NCBI GenBank assembly: GCA_963831645.1
Contig: CAWHQZ010000028.1
Span: forward strand, 496,001 to 560,000
DNA: 64,000 bases
Reading direction: 5' to 3'
Source of the DNA: CAWHQZ01 sp963831645
Lineage (GTDB): Bacteria; Pseudomonadota; Alphaproteobacteria; Rhizobiales; Aestuariivirgaceae
In this document: one piece after another, positions 8,841-17,338 of the stretch
How the letters are laid out: the number at the start of each line of letters is the position of its first letter
Numbering within the stretch: position 1 is the first letter of the stretch
Made by a program: the position numbers and the translations under genes
Notes under the pieces: generated by a model
What the model was told of the DNA's origin: nothing
Database searches by the model: none
Seen by the model: the letters and a program-made list of their open reading frames with translations, nothing else

Positions 8841-9512
8841 ATGCCCACGCGCGTTGAGCAGCCGAGACAGCCTCGTCTGCCGAAATCCTTGATCGAGTCG
8901 TGGCATGCGGTATCCAGCGCTGTCGCCGCCGATCAGCTGGGCGGAGCCGCCCACGCCGACCCCCGCATCCGGCCCATCCGTCCCCTCGGCAAGGGGTCTC
9001 GCCTTGTCGGCAGCGCGATCACGGCCTGGTGCGAACCGGCGGACTATGGGCCGGTCCATCACGCGATCGATGTCGCCCAGGAGGGCGAAGTAATTGTCGT
9101 TGCCGCCGCAGGCCGGCGCGATGCCGCGCTCATCGGCGAGTTGCTGTCCGGCGCCGCCCGGCTCAAGGGCATTGCCGGCGTCGCTCTGGACGGCGCCGTT
9201 CGCGATGTCGGAACACTGTCCGGGTGGGCGGACTTTCACGTATTCACGCGGTGGATCACCTCACGCGGACCCTCCAGCATGGAACGCGGCGCCGTCAACG
9301 TTCCTGTGGTTTTCGGAGGTGTGCCGGTGCTGCCGTACGATCTCGTGATCGGCGATGATGACGGTCTGGTGTTCGTGCCCAACGCGCTCGCAGAATCGAA
9401 ACTCGGACCGTGTATGGCAAGGGTCGAAGCGGAAGTGCGCTGGGAGGCCGAGCTGGCCGCCGGCAAGTCGACGCTCGACGTTTTCAAGGTTCCGCCCGCC
9501 CAAAGCCACTGA
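8841..9512 (+). CDS. RraA-family aldolase / decarboxylase-like protein
   Basis: RraA superfamily protein, 223 residues. The family also contains 4-hydroxy-4-methyl-2-oxoglutarate aldolases and oxaloacetate decarboxylases. The conserved core is visible: DQLGG near residue 32, RRDAALIGELLSGAA near 93, the signature GVALDGAVRDVG near 115 with the substrate-binding Arg and metal Asp, and GDDDGLVFVP near 171. The ATG at 8841 has a GAGGTGG ribosome-binding site. In a catabolic operon an aldolase or decarboxylase role is likelier than RNase E inhibition. Its 3' end overlaps the convergent oxidase by 29 bp. Confidence 0.85.
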   Translation: MPTRVEQPRQPRLPKSLIESWHAVSSAVAADQLGGAAHADPRIRPIRPLGKGSRLVGSAITAWCEPADYGPVHHAIDVAQEGEVIVVAAAGRRDAALIGELLSGAARLKGIAGVALDGAVRDVGTLSGWADFHVFTRWITSRGPSSMERGAVNVPVVFGGVPVLPYDLVIGDDDGLVFVPNALAESKLGPCMARVEAEVRWEAELAAGKSTLDVFKVPPAQSH

Positions 9513-10698
9513 AGCGTCGCAGGCGCAGGCGTTCAGCGGGGACTATCGGCTCATTGCCCAGACAGACGTCGGCGAGCATGCGCCCGGAGAGCACGCCTAC
9601 CAGATTGCCGAAGAAATGTCCGGCATTGATCGCCAGCCCATCTATTCCGGGGTGAGCATCGACGACGGGCAGACCGTCCGGCGTCTGGCCGACGATACCG
9701 GCCCACGTGCGCTCGACCGGCAGCGCCGCGAAGCCCGCTATGTTGTCGCGCATGATTGTCTCTGCGATGCGCTGTCCCGCCGATGTTGGCCGGTCGTCCG
9801 TGGCGCCGGCCTCGAACGCGCAACCGAACTGAAGGGATCCCCCTGGGAACTGGGCGATCTGTTCGGTGAACCCGAGGTCCGGCCGGATCGACTCGGCCGG
9901 ATGGGACGGCAGCTCGTCGCGGCCTTTTCCGACGGTATTGAAGAACTTGAAGAGCGCCTGTCCGCAGATGACGGGCCCGATTTCAAACGGGGCCGGCGCC
10001 GTTTCGGCAGCTTCGAAGCGCATTGGCACCATGGGGAACTCGAGGCCCAGCGGCTTGAGCAGTTCGTTCGTCTGCGGACCGGCCGCCACGACGGTGGTGC
10101 CGGCGTTGACTTGTTCGCCGCCGGCGAGGATCGCCCCTGAGCAGCGTTCGCCCGGCATCAAGAGCCGCAGGGCAGGCCGTCCGGCGCGGACCCGACATCC
10201 GGCGGCCTCCGCTTCCGCACAGAGAATTTTCACGAGACCGCGCGTGTCCTGATGCGCGTCGAGTGGATTCCAGATGGCGCCGACGATCCTGGCGCTGAGG
10301 CTTGGACAAAGTTCGCGTGCCTCCTGCCCGGTGACGTGCCGCGTGGGAAGCCCTGCCGAGTTTCGGTCTTCGACAAATGCAGTTGCCACATCGGCAAGCG
10401 CTTCATCGCGGTAGATGATCAGTCCGCCACAGCCGCGGAATCCGAAATCCGGAAGCTCGCCGGCGAGGGCCTCGGCATAATTTCGGCCGGCCATCGCGAA
10501 TGTCATCGGGAAGCCGGCCGGCTTGGTCTGGAGCCACAGGAGACCGGGATTGCGACCCGAAGCGCCCCAGGCCGGATGGTGGGTCTCGACGATATCCACA
10601 ATGAGCCCCGCCTTGGCGAGGAAACAGGCTGAGGCGACGCCGGCGATACCGGCGCCGATCACGAGCGCATCAGGTTGTCTTCGCGTTCGACCCCTCAT
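9484..10698 (-). CDS. FAD-dependent amino-acid/amine oxidoreductase (DadA/glycine-oxidase family)
   Basis: DAO-fold flavoenzyme of about 404 residues. The dinucleotide-binding motif VIGAGIAGVASACFLAKAG starts near residue 12 and the second FAD contact, HPAWGASGRNPG, near 40; the C-terminal INAGHFFGNLVG segment is typical. Met at 10698 gives the usual short lead-in before the Rossmann strand; an earlier Met at 10740 adds only 14 residues. It is convergent with and overlaps the RraA-like gene, so it may be under separate control, but it fits the same nitrogen-compound catabolism by oxidatively deaminating an amine or amino acid. Confidence 0.87.
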   Translation of the reverse strand: MRGRTRRQPDALVIGAGIAGVASACFLAKAGLIVDIVETHHPAWGASGRNPGLLWLQTKPAGFPMTFAMAGRNYAEALAGELPDFGFRGCGGLIIYRDEALADVATAFVEDRNSAGLPTRHVTGQEARELCPSLSARIVGAIWNPLDAHQDTRGLVKILCAEAEAAGCRVRAGRPALRLLMPGERCSGAILAGGEQVNAGTTVVAAGPQTNELLKPLGLEFPMVPMRFEAAETAPAPFEIGPVICGQALFKFFNTVGKGRDELPSHPAESIRPDLGFTEQIAQFPGGSLQFGCAFEAGATDDRPTSAGQRIAETIMRDNIAGFAALPVERTWAGIVGQTPDGLPVVDAHPGIDGLAINAGHFFGNLVGVLSGRMLADVCLGNEPIVPAERLRLRRFSGFGRAEP

Positions 10699-10795
10699 GG
10701 TTCTCTGATGCCTTGTAGCTTCACATAGAATTAAACGCATCGATCACACAGCCTTGTGCAACCTGCGTCACCGGCCAATCGCTCTAAGCATTGCT

Positions 10796-11230
10796 TTAGC
10801 CCAGTCTCTTCAGAAGACCCTTGCGCTTGGCGTCGTAATAATAGCCTCGCGCGTATAGCCGCATAGCACGGTCGGCATTGCCGCCCGCCACCAGGTAGGC
10901 GCCGGCCAAATACCTGCCACCATATTTGAGATTGATTTCGGGATTGAGGAGCCCTTTGGCCGGGCCCCGATAACCCATGCTCTTGGCGGTGGCATATTTG
11001 ATCTGCATCAGGCCCCAATTGCCGCGACGGTGGATCGCGGCGTTGTAATTGCTCTCCCGTTTGATGACACGATGGAGGAGCTTCTCGGGCAGGCCATATT
11101 CCGCCGCGCAGGCGGCGATGAGCATATCGAGACCGGTCGACGGCTCCGCTGCGCTTGCGGAGAACCCGCCGCTCAGAAATCCGCCGAGCACAATCAGAAT
11201 GACCGCGAGCCGCCGCTTCATCCACTTCAC
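10796..11230 (-). CDS. Small lytic transglycosylase (SLT domain)
   Basis: Exported peptidoglycan lytic transglycosylase, 144 residues, essentially a signal peptide plus one SLT domain. The signal (KRRLAVILIVLGGFLSGGFSASA) spans residues 5-28. The catalytic Glu is in VIKRESNYNA, followed by GLMQIKYATAKSMGY and a closing MRLYARGYYYD motif. Either of two N-terminal Met codons (11230, 11221) could start translation. It would cleave the glycan strand between MurNAc and GlcNAc with 1,6-anhydro product formation. No secretion or conjugation genes flank it, so a general remodelling role is most likely. Confidence 0.85.
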   Translation of the reverse strand: MKWMKRRLAVILIVLGGFLSGGFSASAAEPSTGLDMLIAACAAEYGLPEKLLHRVIKRESNYNAAIHRRGNWGLMQIKYATAKSMGYRGPAKGLLNPEINLKYGGRYLAGAYLVAGGNADRAMRLYARGYYYDAKRKGLLKRLG

Positions 11231-11666
11231 CCCTCGACGGAACAGCGGTAACCCTTTCCGCGCGGAAGTTCAATTCCCAGGCGGCGGCGCAGCGATCTGC
11301 AAGCGCCTTGGCAATGTCGGCTTCCCGTATGCCGCGGGCCCGTGAGCTGCTCGAGGGCCCGGCAACCCGGCGGCCGAACGACCGGCCGCCGCTCAGGGCA
11401 ATCGAAGATGCTTGAGCTCGGCGAAGGCCTGTTCGATGGGCTTCAGGTCGGACGATTTCGTCTCCGAAGGCTCGATCTCCCGGATCCATGGTGGTCGCCA
11501 TCGCGATCGTTCGCCATCCCCTTCGTCTGCTTGTGCCCGGCCCATGCTTCCTTCTCGTCATTTCCTTCAAAACCCGGGAATCGGTTCGGGCGATCGCTGG
11601 CCGGCCATCTTGTCGCGGGAACTGCGCGGGTGGTGCTAAGAACACCGCTGGGCTATTACTTAATCC
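11231..11666. other. Intergenic stretch between transglycosylase and sensor kinase
   Basis: About 435 bp without a supportable intact gene. Its only recognisable content is the IS630-like scrap at 11393-11500. Long open frames on both strands here lack family motifs. It separates two divergently oriented genes, so promoters for both should lie here, but I see no clear -35/-10 pair. Confidence 0.5.
11393..11500 (-). mobile_element. IS630-family transposase C-terminal scrap
   Basis: On the minus strand this stretch reads SSDLKPIEQAFAELKHLR, very close to the IS630-family DDE signature segment SPDLNPIEQxFAKLKxLLRK that carries the final catalytic Glu. The frame stops at 11393, just after the motif, and no matching N-terminal half is seen upstream, so this is only a residue of an inserted element. 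The surrounding 11231-11666 holds no other coding signal that I trust. It marks the left edge of a scarred accessory region. Confidence 0.45.
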
Positions 11667-13727
11667 ATGAGCTGTTCTGCTGTGTTGCGATTTCTGCAAC
11701 TGCTTGAAGACGGGCAGGCCGCGTATCTGCGAATTGGAGCCGTGCGAGCGGGTGGGGCGGCGCGTATCGTCCGATTTCGCTTGGCAGTGGTACGGGCCGT
11801 CTGCGCGTGTCTGGGAGCGGTTATATTCCTTTTACCGATGATCGGCGCAGCCACAGCCGAGTCCAAGCGGGTGATGTTGCTTCATTCTTTTGGCCTAGAA
11901 TTCAAGCCCTGGAGCGAATACGCCAAAACAATCCGCACAGAACTAGATCGGCAATCACCCTGGCCGCTGGACATCACTGAACATTCACTGGTAACGGCTC
12001 GCTCCAGCGATGAGAATCCAGAGACTGCGTTCGTCGAATACCTGCGCGCCCTCTATGCCAACCGCCCGCCCGACCTGATTGTGAGCATCGGCGCGCCCGC
12101 TGCCGGCTTTATCCAGCGGCACCGGCAACAGCTCTTTGCCACCACCCCGATGGTGTTCACGGCAGTGGACCAGCGTCGCGTTCAGTATTCCGATCTCACC
12201 GCCTATGACGCCGTTGTCGCGGTCCGAATCGACTATCTGGGTGCGATCCAGAACATCCTGCAAGTATTGCCGGACACCAAACATGTGGCAGTGGTGGTCG
12301 GCACTTCTCCCATTGAACAGTTCTGGCGGGAGGAAATAGCCAAGAAGGTGAAGCCCTTGGAAAACCGGCTTGCATTTACCTGGTACAATGCTTTGTCGTT
12401 CGAAGACATACTGAAACACGCCGCCGCTCTTCCGCCGCACTCCGCCATTTTCTGGGAGCTGATGTCGGTCGACGCGGCGGGTGTTGTGCACGAAGGCAAC
12501 ACGGCGTTGGCAAGACTTCATGCCGTCGCCAACGCACCCATTTTTTCTTATGACGAATTCTTCTTCGGTAACGAGATTGTTGGCGGCCCGCTTCTCTCCG
12601 TGCTCGAGGGAAGCCGACAGACAGCGGCTGTCGCCGTTCGCATCCTTGGCGGCGAGAAGGCGGGCGACATCAAGATACCGCCCATCGGATTTGCAGCGCC
12701 AAAGTTCGACTGGAGAGAAATGCAGCGCTGGGGCATCAGCGAGAGCCGCCTGCCGCCAGGAAGCGAGGTGCGATTTCGCGAGCCGACGGTGTGGGATCGA
12801 TACCATCGGCAGATTGTCATGATCGGGACGGTACTGCTCCTGCAAACCGCGCTCATCGGCGTGCTGCTGCACGAAAATCGCCGCCGTCGCCGTGCCGAAG
12901 CGAGCGCCAGCAAGCTGGAATCCGATCTGGCGCACATGAATTGCGTGGCCACCGCCGGTGAGCTGGCGGCTTCGATTGCGCACGAGATCAAACAGCCTTT
13001 GGCGGCCATCGTTTCGCAAGGCGGGGCGGGTCTGCGTTGGCTGAAGAAGAATGTCCCCGATCTCGATGAAGTGCAGCTCGCCCTGCAGAGGATCGTCAGC
13101 GAGGGTTACCGCGCTGATGCAGTGATCAATAATATCCGTGCGATGTTTAGGAACGAGTCCACGCCACGGAGGCTGGTTGACGTCAATGAGCTCATTCAGC
13201 GAGTCCTAACACTCGTCACGCACAAAATAGGCTCGAACAATATCGCGCTCGAAACCGACTTTGCCAGGAAACCGGCACCGTGCGTGTGGGCCGATCCGGT
13301 TCAATTGCAGCAGGTTGTTCTGAATTTGATCATGAATGCGGTCGAAGCCATGGGCTCGTCAGCAGGCCGGGCTCGCGAGCTGCGGTTGAGAACCGAAATC
13401 GATCCTGCCGACACCGTGCTGATCACGATTGCGGATACTGGCCCTGGCATCGATCCGAAGGTCGCCGATAGCATCTTCAAGCCATTCTTCACGACGAAAC
13501 CCAGCGGCATGGGGATGGGACTTTCGATTTGCAAATCGATCATCGAGGCGCATGAAGGTCGGCTGACGGCAACACCGGGCGAGCCCTGCGGGACAATATT
13601 TCAGATATACTTGCCGAATGCGGGCGCGAATGCCGACGAACGACCCGCCGATCTGAGCTCGACCAAATCGAGTTCGCCGACAACATACGCTGGTCCCTTA
13701 GCGGCGGAGAAAGGAGCAGAGCTGTAA
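11667..13727 (+). CDS. Sensor histidine kinase with periplasmic binding-like sensor domain
   Basis: Membrane histidine kinase of up to 686 residues; the start may be later (Met near 11838). An N-terminal hydrophobic segment precedes a periplasmic domain (residues about 65-370) resembling ABC substrate-binding proteins of the LHSFG...PWSEYAKTIRTEL type. A transmembrane helix (MIGTVLLLQTALIGVLL) lies near residue 385. The kinase core is complete: H-box AASIAHEIKQPLAA, N-box LNLIMNAVEAM, G1 DTGPGIDP, F-box FKPFFTTKPSGMGMGLS. The HEIKQPLAA form and lack of a HAMP domain are like FixL/DctB-type kinases. No response regulator is adjacent, although such kinases normally have one next door; the 3' flank contains broken DNA instead. 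Confidence 0.88.
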   Translation: MSCSAVLRFLQLLEDGQAAYLRIGAVRAGGAARIVRFRLAVVRAVCACLGAVIFLLPMIGAATAESKRVMLLHSFGLEFKPWSEYAKTIRTELDRQSPWPLDITEHSLVTARSSDENPETAFVEYLRALYANRPPDLIVSIGAPAAGFIQRHRQQLFATTPMVFTAVDQRRVQYSDLTAYDAVVAVRIDYLGAIQNILQVLPDTKHVAVVVGTSPIEQFWREEIAKKVKPLENRLAFTWYNALSFEDILKHAAALPPHSAIFWELMSVDAAGVVHEGNTALARLHAVANAPIFSYDEFFFGNEIVGGPLLSVLEGSRQTAAVAVRILGGEKAGDIKIPPIGFAAPKFDWREMQRWGISESRLPPGSEVRFREPTVWDRYHRQIVMIGTVLLLQTALIGVLLHENRRRRRAEASASKLESDLAHMNCVATAGELAASIAHEIKQPLAAIVSQGGAGLRWLKKNVPDLDEVQLALQRIVSEGYRADAVINNIRAMFRNESTPRRLVDVNELIQRVLTLVTHKIGSNNIALETDFARKPAPCVWADPVQLQQVVLNLIMNAVEAMGSSAGRARELRLRTEIDPADTVLITIADTGPGIDPKVADSIFKPFFTTKPSGMGMGLSICKSIIEAHEGRLTATPGEPCGTIFQIYLPNAGANADERPADLSSTKSSSPTTYAGPLAAEKGAEL

Positions 13728-14096
13728 AGCCGTCAGGGCTCAACATTCCGGCTTGGAGGACGAGCTACGATTCCTGCCAGCCCAACGTCAAGACTCCGTG
13801 CAATTGCAGCAACCGGTCGCTCGCGTCATCCGAAGCCCACATGGCCGCCCGTGACGACTGCGCGCAACCTGCGGAGATGATGAAGCATGATTGTTCAGGG
13901 GTCCCTATCCCGTTAATGCTCGAAATGTGGGGTCCGAAACTCTACCACTGTCGGGCAATTGCATCCGGGGGCCGGCCGACGCGGTCCGCATGCTTAACCG
14001 CTGCCTTCCTGCGTGCTTACTATCTTGCGCCATTTCCTTGCGATCTGCCGCCAACTGGTTCCTACTGCTCGCTTCGCGTGGCAAGCGGAGGTTCCG
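13728..14096. other. Intergenic stretch upstream of the AraC-type regulator
   Basis: About 370 bp with no gene I can support. Several overlapping short open frames exist but none carries a motif or a convincing ribosome-binding site. A response regulator would be expected after the sensor kinase, and its absence here is the main point of note. GGAGG at about 14087-14091 belongs to the AraC-type gene downstream. Confidence 0.5.
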
Positions 14097-15134
14097 ATGC
14101 GAGCAGACAAGGAAGGGTCGATGGCGAGCGGGGATGGAAACTCGGTAAGCGCCGCGTGGGCGCAGGTTGTGGCGGGCGAGCTGCGCAAGGCAGGCGTCGA
14201 TCTCGAGAGCGCCCTGCGCGAGGCTGGATTGGAGGCGCGCACCATCAACAACGAAGAAGCCTGGATCCCCTTCACGCGACACGCCGCGCTCATGGAGATC
14301 GCCGCCCGCGAGCTCAAGGACGATTGCTATGGCGCGAAACTCGGCGCCCGCATCGATCCCCGCAAGGCGGATGCGCTTTCCTACATGGGAGCCGCCTGCC
14401 GCACGCTTGAGGACGGACTGCGCAATTTGGAGCGATACAGCTATGTCGTCACCGAAGCGTTCCGCTTCAGGCTCAACGTAGAGGGGAACACGGCGAGGAT
14501 CGTGGCGGAGCCCACGGACCCGGCTTTTGCGCGTTTCCGCCAGGCGGTTGAGTTTGCCTGAGCGTAGCTTCTTCATGCCTATCGGCGATTTACCCGGCAT
14601 CCGATCACGCCCATCAGCGTCTCCTTCGTGCACGGCAGGGAGAAACGGCTTGCCGAGATCAGGGCGCTCTTTGGCTGCCCGGTTCGGTTCGGCCGCAGCA
14701 TCATCGAGATCGAACTTCACCGGCGCGACCTTGCCCTTCCCATCCCGACCTCCGACGACCGGCTGCTCAAGATGCTGCGCGGCTACTGCGACGAAGTGCT
14801 GAGCCGGAAGAAGCGGCACAAGCCCGAACTCTTGCAGAAGGTGGAACGCCGCGTCGTCGAGCTCCTCCCCTCCGGCCGGGCACGCAACAAGATCGTGGCC
14901 ACCGATCTGGGTCTGAGCGAGCGCACCCTTGCCCGAAGGCTTAGCGATCTCGACACGAGCTTTGCGGAGATTGTCGACGGCCTGCGGCATGATCTGGCCC
15001 TCCGGTATCTGAACGAGCCGAACCTGTCGCTTACCCAGCTCTCGTTCCTGCTCGGCTACGCCGGCCCGAGTGCCTTCACCCACGCCTGCCGGCGCTGGAC
15101 CGGCAAAACGCCGAAGGAGATGCGGCGAGGCTGA
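14097..15134 (+). pseudogene. AraC-family transcriptional regulator interrupted by two stop codons
   Basis: An AraC regulator of about 345 codons with an N-terminal arabinose-binding-like domain (PF12625 type) and a C-terminal HTH_18 domain. The start at 14097 has a GGAGG site. The N-terminal half runs to FRQAVEFA, then TGA at 14559-14561 and TAG at 14565-14567 interrupt it. The same frame then continues as LLHAYRRFTRHPITPISVSF with no loss of register, through the helix-turn-helix (KIVATDLGLSERTLARRL and LSLTQLSFLLGYAGPSAFTHAC) to the end. Reading the region as ALSVASHAYRRF by one inserted and one removed base also restores it, so two compensating base errors are an alternative to true nonsense mutations. 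Confidence 0.8.
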
Positions 15135-15189
15135 ACTCGCCAAGTCACCAGCAGCATTGACTTCAAATCGCAAGAATACGGCATCCGTT

Positions 15190-15216
15190 CGCAATACGAG
15201 TTGCGTTGGTTCGTAT
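15190..15216. repeat. Nested inverted repeats downstream of the AraC-type gene
   Basis: CGCAA (15190-15194) pairs with TTGCG (15201-15205), and ATACGA (15194-15199) pairs with TCGTAT (15211-15216). The two pairings overlap and are mutually exclusive. No T-tract follows, so a terminator is weak; it lies about 105 bp upstream of the small membrane protein and could equally be an operator. Confidence 0.3.
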
Positions 15217-15321
15217 ATCTAACCCTTGCACCGATTGGCGGTTCGCGACCGAAAACAACAGGGCGATGACAGTCGCCGTTACAGCCCTGATCGAGAACCA
15301 CCTGCCGGAAGAGGAACGAAC

Positions 15322-15438
15322 GTGAGCTATCGCATGGCCATGAAGCAGTACAAGTTCAGCGATCCGATGGAGCTTGTTGCAGCAGGTATTCTGATCGCCT
15401 GTGTCACCATTGTGGTTATCGTCGTCTTGAGCGTCTAA
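15322..15438 (+). CDS. 38-residue single-pass membrane protein
   Basis: Short gene starting with GTG at 15322, preceded by an aagagga Shine-Dalgarno 6 nt away. The product has a short charged N-terminus (KQYKFSDPMEL) and one strongly hydrophobic helix of about 19 residues (AAGILIACVTIVVIVVLSV) reaching the C-terminus. I do not recognise a family. An in-frame ATG at 15334 would give 34 residues. The ribosome-binding site and clean amphipathic layout support a real gene, but a chance open frame in a scarred region cannot be excluded. Confidence 0.5.
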   Translation: MSYRMAMKQYKFSDPMELVAAGILIACVTIVVIVVLSV

Positions 15439-15473
15439 ATTTAGGCGACGAGCCCACTGTCCTGCCGGTTTGC

Positions 15474-15696
15474 GGGGGCGTCGGTCTAAGGGTATTGACT
15501 GGTCAGGGTGCGACTATCGACACGACAACGTCGGCGGGCAAGATGGTGTTCGATATCTTTGCGTCGCTCGCCGAGTTCGAGCGCGATCTTATTTCCGAAC
15601 GCACTCGCGCGGAGCTTGCGTCGGCACGCGCTCGCGGTCGAAAAGGAGGGCGCAGACCGAAGATGACGCCAGCCAAACTGCGGCTCGCGGCAATGC
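15474..15696 (+). pseudogene. Serine recombinase (Tn3-type resolvase/invertase) fragment
   Basis: The frame reads GVGLRVLTGQGATIDTTT, then MVFDIFASLAEFERDLISER and GRKGGRRPKMTPAKLRLA, the middle-to-hinge part of small serine resolvases. The N-terminal catalytic Ser region is absent: the upstream bases do not continue the domain. The homology stops abruptly after KLRLA near 15696, before the C-terminal helix-turn-helix. It is thus truncated at both ends and inactive, a remnant of a transposon or integrated element. Confidence 0.85.
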
Positions 15697-16382
15697 GCTC
15701 GATCCTGGCGCCAGTCTCGGCATAGCCTTCGGCGACTCGCGTCATCAGGCGGTTGATGCCTTCGATATCGGCCGTATGGCTCTCGACCTCGAGCCAGCGG
15801 CGGATGCCATTGAGGGTGTCCCGGCCGTTGGCGTATACACGATCCCCTCCAGCGAATTGAACGCTTGGGTCCTAGCAAGAAACAAAACCGCGAGTCATGC
15901 CGACGACGCTCCTGCTACACTTCACAGCAGCAACAGGGCCCGTTTCATGTCCAGCGGGTCGGCAACGCCGGTGGCGAACTAATTAATTAGCGGCATCGCC
16001 GAGGAGGTCGTGCAGCGCCCGACGGGTGCAGACTCGCCAACAACCTCATGAACATTGCGGCGTTGCTGACCAGGCGATCATCTCGTAAATGAAAAGCAAG
16101 CTGACGACATTGTATCAGTCGTCGCCTCGCCGCCGACAAAAACCGGCCGCGCCTCAGCGTCACTCCTGACTACAAAATCTCCCACTCCGTCCCAACTTCG
16201 TGGCAAATCGACCCACGCAGCGGGTGCAAATCTCAGCTTGCCCGGCAAACTCGTGCCCGGTCTATCGGAGAACTCGAACGGTCCCGTGCAAATCGAGGCG
16301 TTTCGCGACAGAAACCAGTTAAAAGCGGACGCCGCAGAACTTGACCGACGCGTTGGCCAAGCCTCGCAACCCTGCTTTAGAT
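15697..16382. other. Element remnant and intergenic DNA
   Basis: About 690 bp with no intact gene. On the minus strand from about 15858 down to 15690 there is a coherent-looking protein stretch (YANGRDTLNGIRRWLEVES, then INRLMTRVAEGYAETGARIE) that runs into the back of the resolvase scrap. I do not recognise it, but its composition looks like real protein, so it may be a second gene fragment joined to the resolvase. From about 15980 to 16382 I see nothing supportable. Confidence 0.4.
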
Positions 16383-17324
16383 TTAGAATCCGACCTGATC
16401 GGCGCCCTTGAGATTCAACATGCCGCGGACGTCGTCCGGCTTGGCGATTTCGAGGCCGAGGGCTTCGAGGATGCCGCGGATCTTCTTCACCTGATCGGCA
16501 TTGCTCTTCGCAAGTTCGCCGCGCGAGAGATAGAGGCTGTCCTCGAGCCCCACCCGCACGTTGCCGCCCATGAGCGCGCCCTGGGTGACGAGCGGCATCT
16601 GGTGGCGGCCGGCGCCGAGGATCGACCAGACATAGTCGCTGCCGAACAGCTTGTCGGCGATGCGCTTCATGTGGACGAGGTTGTCCGGGTCGGGCCCGAT
16701 GCCGCCGAGAATGCCGAAGATCGTCTGCACGAAGAGCGGCGGTGCGATCCATTTCCGGTCGAGGCAATACGCGAGATTGTAGAGATGGCCGACATCGTAG
16801 CACTCGCATTCAAAGCGGGTGCCCATCCCCTGGCCGATCTCCTTCATGATGTACTCGAGGCTTTTGAACGTATTCGGGAAGATGAAGTCGCGCGAGCGCT
16901 CGAGGAACTCCTTCTCCCAGGGATGCTTCCACTGCTCATACTTCCCGACCATGCCGAAAATGCCGAAGTTCATCGAGCCCATGTTCAGCGTGCACATCTC
17001 CGGCTTGACCGCGCGCGTCGCGGCGATGCGGTCCTCGATCGGCATGCCGAGCCCGCCGCCCGTCGTGATGTTGAGCACGGCGTCCGCTTGCTGCTTGATG
17101 CGCGGCAGGAACTCCATGAAGATTCCGGGATCGGGGCTTGGCCGGCCGTCTTTCGCATCGCGGGCGTGGAGGTGGATGATCGATGCGCCGGCTTCCGCCG
17201 CCGCAACCGACTCGCGCGCGATGTCGTCGGGAGTGATCGGCAGGTGCGGCGACATGGTCGGCGTGTGCACCGACCCGGTGATGGCGCAGGTGATGATGAC
17301 CTTGCGCGGTCCGGTCTGGGCCAT
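16383..17324 (-). CDS. Beta-keto acid cleavage enzyme (BKACE, DUF849)
   Basis: Zn-dependent BKACE-family enzyme, 313 residues, the usual length. These enzymes cleave a beta-keto acid with acetyl-CoA to give acetoacetate and a new acyl-CoA. The metal pair is visible in ASIIHLHARD near residue 50, with NITTGGGLGMP and ECECYDVGHLYN later. The ATG at 17324 has a very strong AAGGAGGAGG ribosome-binding site, so it is meant to start independently, even though the frame is open straight through from the upstream dehydrogenase. Placed after a 3-hydroxyacyl dehydrogenase, it suggests oxidation of a beta-hydroxy acid followed by cleavage, as in L-carnitine degradation; the real substrate is not known. 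Confidence 0.92.
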   Translation of the reverse strand: MAQTGPRKVIITCAITGSVHTPTMSPHLPITPDDIARESVAAAEAGASIIHLHARDAKDGRPSPDPGIFMEFLPRIKQQADAVLNITTGGGLGMPIEDRIAATRAVKPEMCTLNMGSMNFGIFGMVGKYEQWKHPWEKEFLERSRDFIFPNTFKSLEYIMKEIGQGMGTRFECECYDVGHLYNLAYCLDRKWIAPPLFVQTIFGILGGIGPDPDNLVHMKRIADKLFGSDYVWSILGAGRHQMPLVTQGALMGGNVRVGLEDSLYLSRGELAKSNADQVKKIRGILEALGLEIAKPDDVRGMLNLKGADQVGF

Positions 17325-17338
17325 GCTGTTCCTCCTCC

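Noticed and set aside
10731..11699. 322-codon minus-strand frame over the transglycosylase and upstream region
   Set aside because: It runs across another frame of the transglycosylase and has no recognisable domain beyond chance.
14559..14567. Programmed stop-codon readthrough (selenocysteine) in the AraC gene
   Set aside because: Two different stops (TGA and TAG) occur two codons apart; no SECIS-like hairpin is evident, and indel errors explain it more simply.
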